DNA from: Emticicia sp943368675
GTDB taxonomy: Bacteria; Bacteroidota; Bacteroidia; Cytophagales; Spirosomataceae
Length of the DNA: 16,755 bases
Assembly (NCBI GenBank): GCA_943368675.1
Contig: CALRLN020000052.1
Location: 1-16,755 of the forward strand
Direction of reading: 5' to 3'
The notes beneath the pieces are model-generated. The model did not search any database. It was not told the origin of the DNA and saw only the letters and a list, made by a program, of their open reading frames with translations. This document shows, one piece after another, positions 1 to 8,228 of the stretch (within the stretch, counting starts at the first letter, position 1; each line of letters opens with the position of its first letter). A program made the translations under genes and the position numbers.

Positions 1-436
1 GTCTATACTCGTTAATCCCTCCATAGCCTAAGGCATTGGATTGTCCGTAGATCAAAAATACATCTCCTGCAGCTATTCTTGAAGCGGTTTTTATTTCTTT
101 ACCATCCAGGTATAATTTAACGGTATAATTGTATTTTCCTGCACTGACTTTCGGAGAGAATTCAAAAGGAGAAATATCAGAGAAGTTGATTGTATTTTCG
201 TAAAAAACATTTTCGTCCTGAAGTACCCTTACTGTAACAGATGAATGGCCTCTTTCAGTAACTAATCCTTTTATATAAACCGTTGCTTCGTTTTGCTCGT
301 TTCTTTGTAAAACCTGATTATTGAGAGGGAATTTCTGATAAGAGATTTGCGCAAGCGATGCCTGCCAACAAAGTATCATTGGTAAAACAAGTTTCAAAAA
401 ACTGCTCTTAGAAAAAGAATGACTTAACTTAAACAC
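1..436 (-). CDS. Secreted SGNH/sialate O-acetylesterase-like esterase, 5' part only (cut by left edge)
   Basis: The minus strand is open from 436 to the left edge and encodes about 145 residues of an exported esterase. The GTG at 436 is chosen as start because it gives a good signal peptide: a basic N-region, then hydrophobic LKLVLPMILCW, with likely cleavage after SLAQ. The only in-frame ATG nearby would leave an 11-residue leader. The mature part holds a beta-rich N-domain followed by the SGNH nucleophile block YGQSNALGY right at the edge. Aligned without gaps to the neighbouring esterase, 60 of 115 mature residues are identical by my count, so the two are tandem paralogues. The remaining catalytic blocks and any C-terminal sorting domain lie outside the window. 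By analogy it should remove acyl groups from glycans outside the cell; the substrate is unknown. The start codon is the least certain point. Confidence 0.72.
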   Translation of the reverse strand, partial: MFKLSHSFSKSSFLKLVLPMILCWQASLAQISYQKFPLNNQVLQRNEQNEATVYIKGLVTERGHSSVTVRVLQDENVFYENTINFSDISPFEFSPKVSAGKYNYTVKLYLDGKEIKTASRIAAGDVFLIYGQSNALGYGGINEYR

Positions 437-486
437 AAATAAATGATTTTCATTAGAGTTTAGCTTTGAATCAGAAAAAAACGTGC

Positions 487-494
487 CAAATTTA
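487..494 (-). promoter_or_regulatory. Candidate Bacteroidota -7 promoter element (TAAATTTG)
   Basis: On the minus strand TAAATTTG matches the Bacteroidota -7 consensus TAnnTTTG exactly. It lies about 50 bases upstream of the GTG start of the truncated esterase, leaving a short leader. A TTG that could serve as the -33 element is present but only 14 bases away, shorter than the usual spacing. AT-rich DNA gives chance matches, so this is tentative. Confidence 0.3.
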
Positions 495-550
495 TCAATA
501 ATAAAGCTCAATGGCTTAAATTTAACCAAATTACAGGGCTTTAATACTAA

Positions 551-2794
551 CTATTCAACAATTATTTTTCCTGAATTTATAAATTCTCCACTTTTAATTT
601 TATAGACGTACACTCCCTTATTCAAATGCCGGGTAGATATTTTATGTTTTTCGTAAAACTGAATCTCTTTCACCAATCTGCCTTTTGTATCAAATAACCG
701 GAACTCACTCAGTTTTTTACTATTTGTGCTTATCATAAAATATTCTGATGCCGGATTAGGAAAGACTTCAATCTTAGAATCGTTACGCGGTTCATTAATC
801 AAAACAATCTTTTTTACTTCTATATTGGCAATGCCTTCAATTTTCCCCTCGCCACAGGTATTCTTTAAAGATAAAACGCTGTAGCTTATAGTCTGAAGTG
901 GTTTTACGAAAATGTCCAGTTCAGAGGTTAAGGACTTAAACGCTGCTGAATCTGATAGTACCAGGTCAAAGGGAGGCTTACCAATAAATTTTAAATGAAT
1001 ATTGGCCTCCTCGCCTTCATTAATCTGAGGAGTCTTTGTTGAAATCGTTACAGAAGGTTTGGCCTGTATTGAAAAACTGTTTGTAGTAAGTTCATTTGTT
1101 TTATTATCAACCAAAAGCCTGATTTTATAATTATTTCCAACCTTAATATCTTCCGGTATGTTTACAATAATAGGTGATACATTACCTTCACCAATTATTC
1201 TATTTATGTTAAATGACCCTGCTTCATCTGATAATTGTACCCTGAAATTTATGTTACCATCAGTTTCATAATTGGTAAAATACACTTCGGCATGTGCTCC
1301 CATACATTTTGAAGCAGAGTCTATATACAAGCTTAATGGTCCTAAATGGGGAGAAATTTCAATAGGATTACTTAGAACACTTACATTATCGAAGCTAAAC
1401 GCCCGCATACCCAATGAATTAGAAATATGTGTTCCTTTATAATAAATAAGAGGCGGTGCACTTTCGTAAGAGGAAGGCAAATAAGAAACTGTTGAACCTT
1501 TGGCGGTTGTGGTCAGGTAAATTTTATTTCCTGATGCAGTGCCGCCACTAACTAATCCGCTTTTGCCATCAATGTATATAAAATCCCTCATCCGCCAAAC
1601 ATGATTATTGATGGTGGTATCTTTAGGATACACCATCTTCATATTTTCATCAAATTCTAATACTAGTTGGTTATTCTCCCAGTATGCTTTTTTTAAATCC
1701 GGAGAATAGATTTCCGGCGACTCCGTTTGTCCATAAATTTCCTTACCGACAATACGGGCTAATTCAAAAGCTGTTTGCTGGTAGCCAGCCATATTATAAT
1801 GCAAACCATCGTAGCCTTTCGTTCCTACTGTACTTATGTTGGTGATTATCGAGGATACATTTGCGGAATTACGTTGGAAATCTCTTAAAAAACCGGCCTT
1901 TGTGTTATGGGTAGTCAGTATATTTGTCTGGAAATTATATATCTTTTTTAAGTTTGGAATATCTGCTTTAATGTAAGACAGCAGCCTGGTAAACTGGTGA
2001 GGATAGGTTTCAGAGTTTCCATAAAATGTAGCATCGCTCTCGCCATGTCTGAAAATCAGGTATCTTAGTTGTTCTTTCTGTCCACTCGCATTAACTTGCG
2101 TTAATAGTTTCCCGTACTCAGAGCGTGTATCGGCTGGGTTGGCAGCATTTCTGTTACTTAGCGTTGCAATGTCCGCACCACCTGCCGCGCCTACTACCAC
2201 CCCTATCGGATATTTATGTTTTTCATAAAGCATTCTTTCTAACTCGAGGGGAAATAAGCCCGTGCCGGGCCATTGAGAAGTTTCGAATGGTACAAGCCAT
2301 TCTCCGTCTTTATTCTCGAAATTATACATGACATAATATCGCAGAAAAACGTTTCTCAAAGGGCGGTACTCGTTTATACCGCTATAACCTAATGCATTTG
2401 ATTGTCCATAGACCAGATAAATATCACCTGCCACTACCCTGTCTGCTTTTTTTATCTCATTATCATTGAAGTATATTTTGACATAATAGTTAAACTCGCC
2501 TGCTTTGATTTTAGGCATAAAACTAATCTGAGTCTGTCCTGCAAGATTGATTTCAGTTTCTGAGAAAAGTTTTTCTTCCTGCCATATTCTTAAAGTTACC
2601 TTCCCTCTTAATGCTGTGTTGACGGTTCCGGTAATTAAAACTGGCGCTTCATCTTTTTCATCTCTTTGCAAAATCTGGTTATGAGTCGGGAATTTCTGAA
2701 AGTCAATCTGGGAGAAACTTTGAAATGAGTATATGAAAGCCAAAACACAGCCAAGAATACTTTGCCTGCCAAAGTAAATTTTAAAAGTTTTCAT
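551..2794 (-). CDS. Secreted SGNH-family carbohydrate esterase with type IX secretion sorting domain
   Basis: Predicted extracellular esterase of the SGNH/sialate O-acetylesterase-like group, likely removing acetyl or other acyl groups from a glycan. ATG at 2794 is preferred over the in-frame ATG at 2818 because it yields a compact signal peptide (MKTFKIYF start, cleavage near SFSQ) and a 747-residue protein. In that numbering a beta-rich N-domain (about 30-115) precedes the SGNH domain (about 120-355): nucleophile block GQSNALG around Ser132, a glycine-rich block VVVGAAGGAD near 200-208, RHGESDA near 250-255, and DGLHYNMAGY with Asp329 and His332. Beta-sandwich segments follow. The last 73 residues (675-747) start IEVFPNPASEYF and end with GVYVYKIKSG..GKIIVE, a Por/type IX secretion C-terminal domain, so the product is probably exported through T9SS. 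It lies 114 bases upstream of its truncated paralogue, same strand. The exact substrate cannot be read from the sequence. Confidence 0.82.
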   Translation of the reverse strand: MKTFKIYFGRQSILGCVLAFIYSFQSFSQIDFQKFPTHNQILQRDEKDEAPVLITGTVNTALRGKVTLRIWQEEKLFSETEINLAGQTQISFMPKIKAGEFNYYVKIYFNDNEIKKADRVVAGDIYLVYGQSNALGYSGINEYRPLRNVFLRYYVMYNFENKDGEWLVPFETSQWPGTGLFPLELERMLYEKHKYPIGVVVGAAGGADIATLSNRNAANPADTRSEYGKLLTQVNASGQKEQLRYLIFRHGESDATFYGNSETYPHQFTRLLSYIKADIPNLKKIYNFQTNILTTHNTKAGFLRDFQRNSANVSSIITNISTVGTKGYDGLHYNMAGYQQTAFELARIVGKEIYGQTESPEIYSPDLKKAYWENNQLVLEFDENMKMVYPKDTTINNHVWRMRDFIYIDGKSGLVSGGTASGNKIYLTTTAKGSTVSYLPSSYESAPPLIYYKGTHISNSLGMRAFSFDNVSVLSNPIEISPHLGPLSLYIDSASKCMGAHAEVYFTNYETDGNINFRVQLSDEAGSFNINRIIGEGNVSPIIVNIPEDIKVGNNYKIRLLVDNKTNELTTNSFSIQAKPSVTISTKTPQINEGEEANIHLKFIGKPPFDLVLSDSAAFKSLTSELDIFVKPLQTISYSVLSLKNTCGEGKIEGIANIEVKKIVLINEPRNDSKIEVFPNPASEYFMISTNSKKLSEFRLFDTKGRLVKEIQFYEKHKISTRHLNKGVYVYKIKSGEFINSGKIIVE

Positions 2795-2815
2795 AGAGTT
2801 ATGTAGTTGTAGAAA

Positions 2816-2823
2816 CAAATATA
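2816..2823 (-). promoter_or_regulatory. Candidate -7 promoter element (TATATTTG) of the T9SS esterase
   Basis: Minus-strand TATATTTG matches TAnnTTTG exactly, about 22 bases upstream of the ATG at 2794, implying a very short leader. No TTG is found at the usual -33 distance. The element overlaps by two bases an inverted repeat at 2822-2846. The motif match is direct; promoter activity is inferred. Confidence 0.3.
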
Positions 2824-2846
2824 CACTTTTTAGCCCAAAAAGTGTA
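2822..2846. repeat. 10-bp perfect inverted repeat between the YafK-like gene and the esterase gene
   Basis: TACACTTTTT (2822-2831) and AAAAAGTGTA (2837-2846) are perfect reverse complements around the 5-base loop agccc. The repeat is downstream of the YafK-like gene and just upstream of the next leftward gene. It could terminate the upstream operon, although no strong T-run follows on the minus strand, or act as an operator because it touches the candidate -7 element. The rest of 2847-2928 shows no clear feature. Confidence 0.5.
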
Positions 2847-2928
2847 GTCTTTAATAGCTAACGAATTTTTAACACTTATGTTCTAAGAAATTGTGTTGTG
2901 TTTTATTATGTTTTAGTTCACCACCCAT

Positions 2929-3663
2929 TTAAAGCCTATATCTGCCATTAGCATCAACTTTTATTATCGGGAGTTTTTTATTCTTTTCAAAAGCATCATA
3001 AGCTGGTTTAAGATTTGCCCAGAATGATAGTAGTACCGGATTGTCTTCATATTCATCCTTTAGCTCGGAATAAGATCGGGTATTCATGTGAGAAGGAAAA
3101 ATATGAACATTAATAGTTCCACCAGAGCTTTTAGCTTTAGCAGCTAGCAGGTATAATTCTTCAATATTATCATCTCCTAAAGGTATACACCCTATTGAAA
3201 CGCAATCGCCATGTATATAAATATCATTGCCAGGGTTTTTCCTATCAGCAAAAACCATATCTGACTCGTTAGGATAATTTATTTTAAAAGAAAGATGATA
3301 AGAGCTCTGTGGATTGAAAGTGGTAATCTGATAAACTCCCTCCGGAATCTGCAAATCTCCTGAACGTCTTTTGGGCCCTAAAACACCTGAAAAAGTGCAG
3401 AAGCTATAAGTTTTAATTAATGTATAGGTATTCTGGTTCTTATTCTTAACCCATACCTCCAACTTCTGTTCTTTTTTTAAAGCGCGAAGAAAAAGGTCAT
3501 ATTCCGAAGTACTTATCTTATTTGATTTCAATAACTTTTCAATATGTTTTCCTTTAGAGGCGTACGCTTTTTCAACTCTCGCAAATTCTAGTTGCTTCTT
3601 AAAAAAATCAGGTTCAGAACTCATTAGCAGGCTACTCAGTATAATTAGTAATAAGGATTTCAT
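2929..3663 (-). CDS. YafK-like L,D-transpeptidase-fold (YkuD) periplasmic protein
   Basis: A 244-residue exported protein of the YkuD/L,D-transpeptidase fold, closest in feel and length to E. coli YafK. The N-terminus MKSLLLIILSSLL is a short signal sequence. The catalytic block IYIHGDCVSIGCIPL (about 148-162) contains the expected His151, Ser156, Gly158 and nucleophile Cys159, and PEGVYQIT upstream is typical of the family. Family members form or cut peptidoglycan 3-3 links or, for YafK/DpaA in E. coli, cleave Braun lipoprotein from peptidoglycan. Bacteroidota lack classical Braun lipoprotein, so the natural target here is open. It starts 10 bases after the stop of the upstream DUF5686 gene, so the two are very probably co-transcribed. 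All visible catalytic residues are intact. The fold is secure; the reaction is inferred. Confidence 0.85.
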   Translation of the reverse strand: MKSLLLIILSSLLMSSEPDFFKKQLEFARVEKAYASKGKHIEKLLKSNKISTSEYDLFLRALKKEQKLEVWVKNKNQNTYTLIKTYSFCTFSGVLGPKRRSGDLQIPEGVYQITTFNPQSSYHLSFKINYPNESDMVFADRKNPGNDIYIHGDCVSIGCIPLGDDNIEELYLLAAKAKSSGGTINVHIFPSHMNTRSYSELKDEYEDNPVLLSFWANLKPAYDAFEKNKKLPIIKVDANGRYRL

Positions 3664-3673
3664 ATAGTGATTG

Positions 3674-6292
3674 TTACATAGTTACTCCAAGTTTTACACC
3701 CCACCTTTGGTATATGCCATTTTCAAAACTGGAAATTGCTTCCAGACGAATGGCCTTTAGTATTCCATCTATGCCATATCCTATTTCTATATAGTTTTTT
3801 AATGTAGGCGAATTTAGATAATTAATAAATATATCTTCTTTCAAACCAGCAATCCGGGCAATAGGTAATTGCGTTACTAATAATTTCTTGAACTCATTGA
3901 TTACATGGCCTTGCAGATAGGCGCCTTTTGTACTAAATCTATATTGATTAATATAAGTAATGTTTTCTTCTCCTTCTACAGGCACGCGTGTTTCAAGTAG
4001 GCGATAACGCGCAAAAAGACCGGTTTGAAGGGCATTAAGATAATTGTTATTAATATGCTTCAGATCCATCAGATATACCTTTCTATTATTCAGAAAATCA
4101 CCGGTTTCAAACATATAATCAAATTTACCTAGCTGTCCGAGGCTAATACTTTGTTTGACATTCAGGCTCAGATAATCAAAGTCAGTATCCATCATCCCTT
4201 TTTTATAAGTAAGCGTAATGGCAGGGGCTTTTCCTAATAGGTATCTCTTAACACCATTACGAACTTTCACTTTACCTCCGGGAGTCCATTTGACCTGACT
4301 CTGCCAAAGCAGCGCCTTATGCGGGGTAAATGCTCCGCTTCCTAATTCTATACTTGGTGGATTATTGGTAGAAAACCCATTCTTTGCGTAATCTTTGACC
4401 ACATAAATCTTGCTAAGGTTTTCAAGAGGAGACCTTTCCGCAATTTCGATATTGGTCGTAAAGATTAACCTCGCATCTTTCTCAAAAGTATATCCTATAC
4501 CTGCATATTTTTTATCATAGATTTTCAAAAAATTCTGCTCATTAAACAAGGTAGTTACAGAGTTCATCCATTCAAAAATAAGACTGTTAGGGTCAAACTG
4601 TGCAATATATTTACCAACGCCCAATGAAAGTTTTGACCCCCTTTTTTCAAGCTCAACACCTATCCTTCCTCTAAGCCCTTTTTCCTGAAAAGCATAGCGG
4701 ATATTACCAAAAACATTGTACTTAAATGCAGTAGCAGGGCTCATAAAAGCATGATTTTTATAACCAAGGCCCAAATCTGCCACAATGCCTTCTACAGAAT
4801 TGTAGTTCAATCCTACAAATGGCATATATGGTGGCTCAAAATGAAGATATTTACCGTTTTTAAGTTTAAAATCATAGTTCATAATAAAGTACCGCCATGA
4901 TTTCCGGAGCGAATCTCGTTTCAGGCTGTCTTTTTTTAAGACATGTGCCACCTTAATACTATCTCCGTATTTGTAGCTCTTCTGTTCCTCAACAGTTAAC
5001 GGAATATTCCGCACAGTGTTCCAGAATGCAGAATCCCGCTTGTTTGCCTGAGGGTCTACCTCAATTATTTCATTGCTGATTATGTCTGAATCTTCATTTT
5101 TCTCTTTTGCTCTTGCCCGTTCTTCCTTTTCAAAGTCTTTCATTATTTTCCGGAGATTTTCTACTGAAAACTCCTTCTGGTCTTTTAATAAATCTTCTGT
5201 ACTTGATTTTTTTAATGATTTCTTTGAAATCGGGTCCTGCAAACGACCCTCTTTGGTTTCATCAATCAGTTTTATTTCTTCTATAAATGCGGGATTCGTT
5301 TTAATTGTGGTGTAATTGGCATTGACATGCGCTTTTATCAGAAAATCAAAACCGAATAATCTACCTGAGAAGTCGATACTTTGGTTAATCGGTATCCAAA
5401 CTTTTTCAATGGGCCCATAATACTGACTCAATTTCAGGTTCAAACCATTGTCTATAGTCTCGACATTTATACTATGAATATTCCAGTAATCATCTATAAT
5501 ATAGATACTTCCCTGCCACACACCATCACCATAGGATTTGGGAAGAATCTTAATTTTATTGACAATCAACCCTCTGTCCTCAAAAAAACCTTCGTACTCG
5601 AACCTGTAATACCTGAAGGCCAGAGGAGATAAGGGAGAAACACGATTAGTACCGGGATCATAAAAATCAAAAAGATAGAATCCATCAGAAATAGAAATCC
5701 CGTCGAAAGTGCTTTTCTGCCCAAAAACCTTAGTATATCTGGCATTAGGTTGAGTATAGCTTATTTCCATAACAGATTCAGATAGAAAAGGCACTCCTTC
5801 CCTGATATTCTGCTTATTGAGATCTTTTCTTAGAACCAAGGGTATTTTATTTAATACGATTGAGTTTTTGACATACGCTTTAGCCTGATAGCTGACCACT
5901 TGCTTCTGATGGATTTTGCTTTTGGCTATGGCCTTTCGCATGATCGTGTAGGCAGGGTCCTCTTCCTTTGAACTTATTTTTACTTCTTTCAGCACTACTG
6001 TCTGCTCTTCTAATTTAATATTCAGTTCAATAAATTCATTATTTACCACGACCTTTCTCGTAGTAGTTTTATAGCCCAGAAACTGGAAACTCACTTCATA
6101 AATACCCGGTTTCAGATTCATCAGATAATCGCCATCTGCATTCGCCATGGTACCTGTATTCTGGCCTTTAATGATTATTGATGTAAAAGGCAGTTTCTCT
6201 CCTTTGGTATTGGTAATCGTCCCTTTTATTCCTCCAGCCTGTAATTCGGTGAAGGAAAAGAAGAAAAAACAAATTAGTGCAAGTCTGAACAT
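3674..6292 (-). CDS. Outer-membrane protein: CarboxypepD_reg-like domain plus DUF5686
   Basis: An 872-residue envelope protein. A signal peptide (MFRLALICFFFFSFTELQAG) is followed at about 20-105 by a carboxypeptidase-regulatory-like beta-sandwich with the usual GTITNTKGEKLPF..I.IKGQNTGT..N.DGDY pattern, as found at the N-terminus of many Bacteroidota outer-membrane proteins. The rest matches the general DUF5686 layout: an alpha/beta section with SYQAKAYVK, a charged linker around 370-460 rich in Lys, Glu and Asp, and a long C-terminal half of alternating hydrophobic strands consistent with a beta-barrel. There is no obvious TonB box or plug domain, so I do not call it a TonB-dependent receptor. 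Function is unknown; the neighbours suggest a role in envelope assembly or maintenance. Gaps of 39 bases to the upstream esterase gene and 10 bases to the downstream YafK-like gene indicate an operon. Confidence 0.82.
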   Translation of the reverse strand: MFRLALICFFFFSFTELQAGGIKGTITNTKGEKLPFTSIIIKGQNTGTMANADGDYLMNLKPGIYEVSFQFLGYKTTTRKVVVNNEFIELNIKLEEQTVVLKEVKISSKEEDPAYTIMRKAIAKSKIHQKQVVSYQAKAYVKNSIVLNKIPLVLRKDLNKQNIREGVPFLSESVMEISYTQPNARYTKVFGQKSTFDGISISDGFYLFDFYDPGTNRVSPLSPLAFRYYRFEYEGFFEDRGLIVNKIKILPKSYGDGVWQGSIYIIDDYWNIHSINVETIDNGLNLKLSQYYGPIEKVWIPINQSIDFSGRLFGFDFLIKAHVNANYTTIKTNPAFIEEIKLIDETKEGRLQDPISKKSLKKSSTEDLLKDQKEFSVENLRKIMKDFEKEERARAKEKNEDSDIISNEIIEVDPQANKRDSAFWNTVRNIPLTVEEQKSYKYGDSIKVAHVLKKDSLKRDSLRKSWRYFIMNYDFKLKNGKYLHFEPPYMPFVGLNYNSVEGIVADLGLGYKNHAFMSPATAFKYNVFGNIRYAFQEKGLRGRIGVELEKRGSKLSLGVGKYIAQFDPNSLIFEWMNSVTTLFNEQNFLKIYDKKYAGIGYTFEKDARLIFTTNIEIAERSPLENLSKIYVVKDYAKNGFSTNNPPSIELGSGAFTPHKALLWQSQVKWTPGGKVKVRNGVKRYLLGKAPAITLTYKKGMMDTDFDYLSLNVKQSISLGQLGKFDYMFETGDFLNNRKVYLMDLKHINNNYLNALQTGLFARYRLLETRVPVEGEENITYINQYRFSTKGAYLQGHVINEFKKLLVTQLPIARIAGLKEDIFINYLNSPTLKNYIEIGYGIDGILKAIRLEAISSFENGIYQRWGVKLGVTM

Positions 6293-6331
6293 TCGGATAG
6301 CTTAAAAGTAAATTAAAGTATGTGGACATGT

Positions 6332-7225
6332 TTATTTCCCGACCAGCCATTTCAAAAAGACCGGCATCGCTTCGCTCCAAGTTTTCTGATTGTGTTCGCC
6401 GTCTTTTACTTCATAATACACTATATCAACAGGTTTTTTATAGCCATGGTTTTCAAGTTCAGAAATTATGTCAAGCGTATCCTCGATTGAATCAATAATG
6501 CCATTATTATTTCTATCATCTTTTTCGTCATTGGTGCCACATTCAAACCAGAATTTCTGCCCGGGATTATAGCCTCCTTCTTTTATAATATTATGCATAA
6601 TTCTGTCTTTGTCGTCATCATATCCTTCTTCGTAGGCTTTTTTTCGCCACCAGAATGAACCACTAAAAACACCGACTTTAGAAAAAACGGTCGGATTATT
6701 CCACGTTATATCCATTGCCGAAAGCCCACTTAAAGAAAAACCACAAAAGAAATTATCAACCTGACGGGCAGAAGTATGAAAATTATTGCGGATATGTGGT
6801 AAAAATTCATTCATAATGAACGCGTTATACTTTCCGGCCAGGTTCCCTCTGTTTTTATAGTCGGGCATAGATGCGGTGCCATATTCTTTCATTCTATTTT
6901 CATTGGTATGTATAGCCACCAAAACAAAAGGCTCTATCTCGTTGTTCTGATAGAGATTCCGAAGGATTTGTTCCATATTGAGTGTTTCCATATCCTGTCC
7001 ATCATTCATAAAAAGCACTTTATTGAAATCGTTTTTGTGTGTGAAATTTGGGGGTAAAATAATATCGTAAACAACGTCTCTATCGAGGTATACTGAATGA
7101 ATTTTAAGGTTTTTCTGAACGGAAATCTGACGCACTTGTGAATAGGTTTTGATTGATGAAAAGATTAACAAAAAAGCAATTAGCCTGATTGTCGGAACAA
7201 AATTTTTCAAAATCATTTGTTTCAT
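6332..7225 (-). CDS. Secreted esterase of the Fes/esterase D type with an EF-hand-like loop
   Basis: A 297-residue alpha/beta-hydrolase-fold esterase of the PF00756 type (esterase D, enterochelin esterase, mycolyltransferase-like). The N-terminal hydrophobic stretch LIAFLLIFSSIKTYSQ (about 15-30) is a signal peptide. The nucleophile elbow CGFSLSGLSA places Ser164 as the likely nucleophile, but the usual G-x-S-x-G reads G-F-S-L-S here. His278 in GEHNQKTW is the likely catalytic histidine, and LFMNDGQ near 71-77 is typical of the family. Residues 237-248 (DRNNNGIIDSIE) fit a complete EF-hand-type calcium-binding loop, which is not a standard part of this fold. It is the first gene of a probable leftward operon with the DUF5686 and YafK-like genes. 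An in-frame ATG three codons downstream of the chosen start is also possible. The ester substrate is unknown. Confidence 0.8.
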   Translation of the reverse strand: MKQMILKNFVPTIRLIAFLLIFSSIKTYSQVRQISVQKNLKIHSVYLDRDVVYDIILPPNFTHKNDFNKVLFMNDGQDMETLNMEQILRNLYQNNEIEPFVLVAIHTNENRMKEYGTASMPDYKNRGNLAGKYNAFIMNEFLPHIRNNFHTSARQVDNFFCGFSLSGLSAMDITWNNPTVFSKVGVFSGSFWWRKKAYEEGYDDDKDRIMHNIIKEGGYNPGQKFWFECGTNDEKDDRNNNGIIDSIEDTLDIISELENHGYKKPVDIVYYEVKDGEHNQKTWSEAMPVFLKWLVGK

Positions 7226-7268
7226 TAATTAAAATCGACTAATATTTCACTTAAATGTTTTATTTTGA

Positions 7269-7301
7269 CAAAAATACAAATTCAACACACCAAAACATCA
7301 A
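7269..7301 (-). promoter_or_regulatory. Candidate promoter for the esterase-DUF5686-YafK operon
   Basis: On the minus strand TATTTTTG (7269-7276) fits the -7 consensus TAnnTTTG exactly, and a TTG (7299-7301) lies 22 bases upstream, within the reported -33 spacing. Transcription would begin near 7260, about 35 bases before the ATG at 7225. The remaining intergenic DNA up to 7508 is AT-rich. A weaker plus-strand element GAATTTTG at 7433-7440 could serve the divergent gene. No other feature was seen there. Confidence 0.4.
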
Positions 7302-7508
7302 AAACACGCAAAACAATATTTTATACTTATAAAATATCAATTCTCAGAATTTTATACCATATTTAAACATACGTTTATTTACCAATCGAAATATTATACG
7401 GCAAAACGCTTTTTACAGAGCAAATAATCTGCGAATTTTGCACAAAATATTTCATCAATCAAATATAAAAGCACTTCAGACGAAGAGGCTTTAAGCACGC
7501 TAAGCTGT

Positions 7509-8228
7509 ATGAATGAACAACATATTAAATTCTTTTCGCATTTCCTGGGCAGAGATATTGACTTACTAGTGAGCGGCCATTGGGGATATCCCGTGCTCAT
7601 GTTTCCGACATCAATGGGCAACTATCTTCAGAACCGGGATTTCGGTCTTAATAACTCAGTTGCCAATTTAGTAAACGAAGGCAAAATTAAACTCTATAAT
7701 GTAGATAGTATTGATTTCCAGAGTTTCTATGCTCAGGGGTTATCTCCCAATGTAAAAATCTTTAACTATAATTTATACACCCGTTTCATCAGGGAAGAAC
7801 TCGTTCCGGCTATACAAAGAGAATGCAGCGTGCACAGAATAGCTGTGGCAGGTTGCAGTTTCGGTGGCTTTCATTGTACTAATTTTGCCTTTAAATATCC
7901 CGATGTTGTCGATTTCTGCTTTAGCATGAGCGGTGCATTTGATATTAAAAGTTTCATGAAAGGATATTTTGACGATAATGTTTATTTCAATAATCCGGTT
8001 GATTATATGCAGAATCAGGATAGCTGGAAATACAACCACATGAAAATTGTTTTAGGTACTTCTGACTGGGATATATGCAAGGATGACAACATCAACATGT
8101 CTCGCATTCTGGCTGCCAGAGGAATAGACCACTGGTATGATGAGAAAAAATGGGCATCGCATGACTGGCCCTTGTGGCGCATGATGTTTCCGGAATATAT
8201 CGGTAAAATGGTGGCTGGCCAACTATAA
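7509..8228 (+). CDS. Cytoplasmic esterase-family (PF00756-like) alpha/beta hydrolase of the ligase cluster
   Basis: A 239-residue protein of the Fes/esterase D type without a signal peptide, hence cytoplasmic. The nucleophile elbow is AGCSFGGFH with Ser117. GTSDWDICKD (about 183-192) supplies a candidate catalytic acid, and WASHDW supplies His218. The start is taken at 7509 because the in-frame extension upstream meets a stop without another good start codon. It is the first gene of a rightward series followed by three amide-forming ligases and a glutamine-amidotransferase-like protein, so it may release, transfer or hydrolyse a product or intermediate of that pathway. It is divergent from another PF00756-like gene, which is secreted; beyond the fold they look different (no calcium loop, canonical G-x-S-x-G here). 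The exact reaction is unknown. Confidence 0.8.
   Translation: MNEQHIKFFSHFLGRDIDLLVSGHWGYPVLMFPTSMGNYLQNRDFGLNNSVANLVNEGKIKLYNVDSIDFQSFYAQGLSPNVKIFNYNLYTRFIREELVPAIQRECSVHRIAVAGCSFGGFHCTNFAFKYPDVVDFCFSMSGAFDIKSFMKGYFDDNVYFNNPVDYMQNQDSWKYNHMKIVLGTSDWDICKDDNINMSRILAARGIDHWYDEKKWASHDWPLWRMMFPEYIGKMVAGQL

Noticed and set aside
3674..6292. TonB-dependent receptor interpretation of the 872-residue outer-membrane protein
   Set aside because: The N-terminal CarboxypepD_reg-like domain is shared with SusC-type receptors, but no plug domain or TonB box is visible and no SusD gene is adjacent.
7394..7621. 75-codon minus-strand open frame across the start of the cytoplasmic esterase gene
   Set aside because: Half is antisense to conserved esterase sequence and the remainder is AT-rich intergenic DNA.
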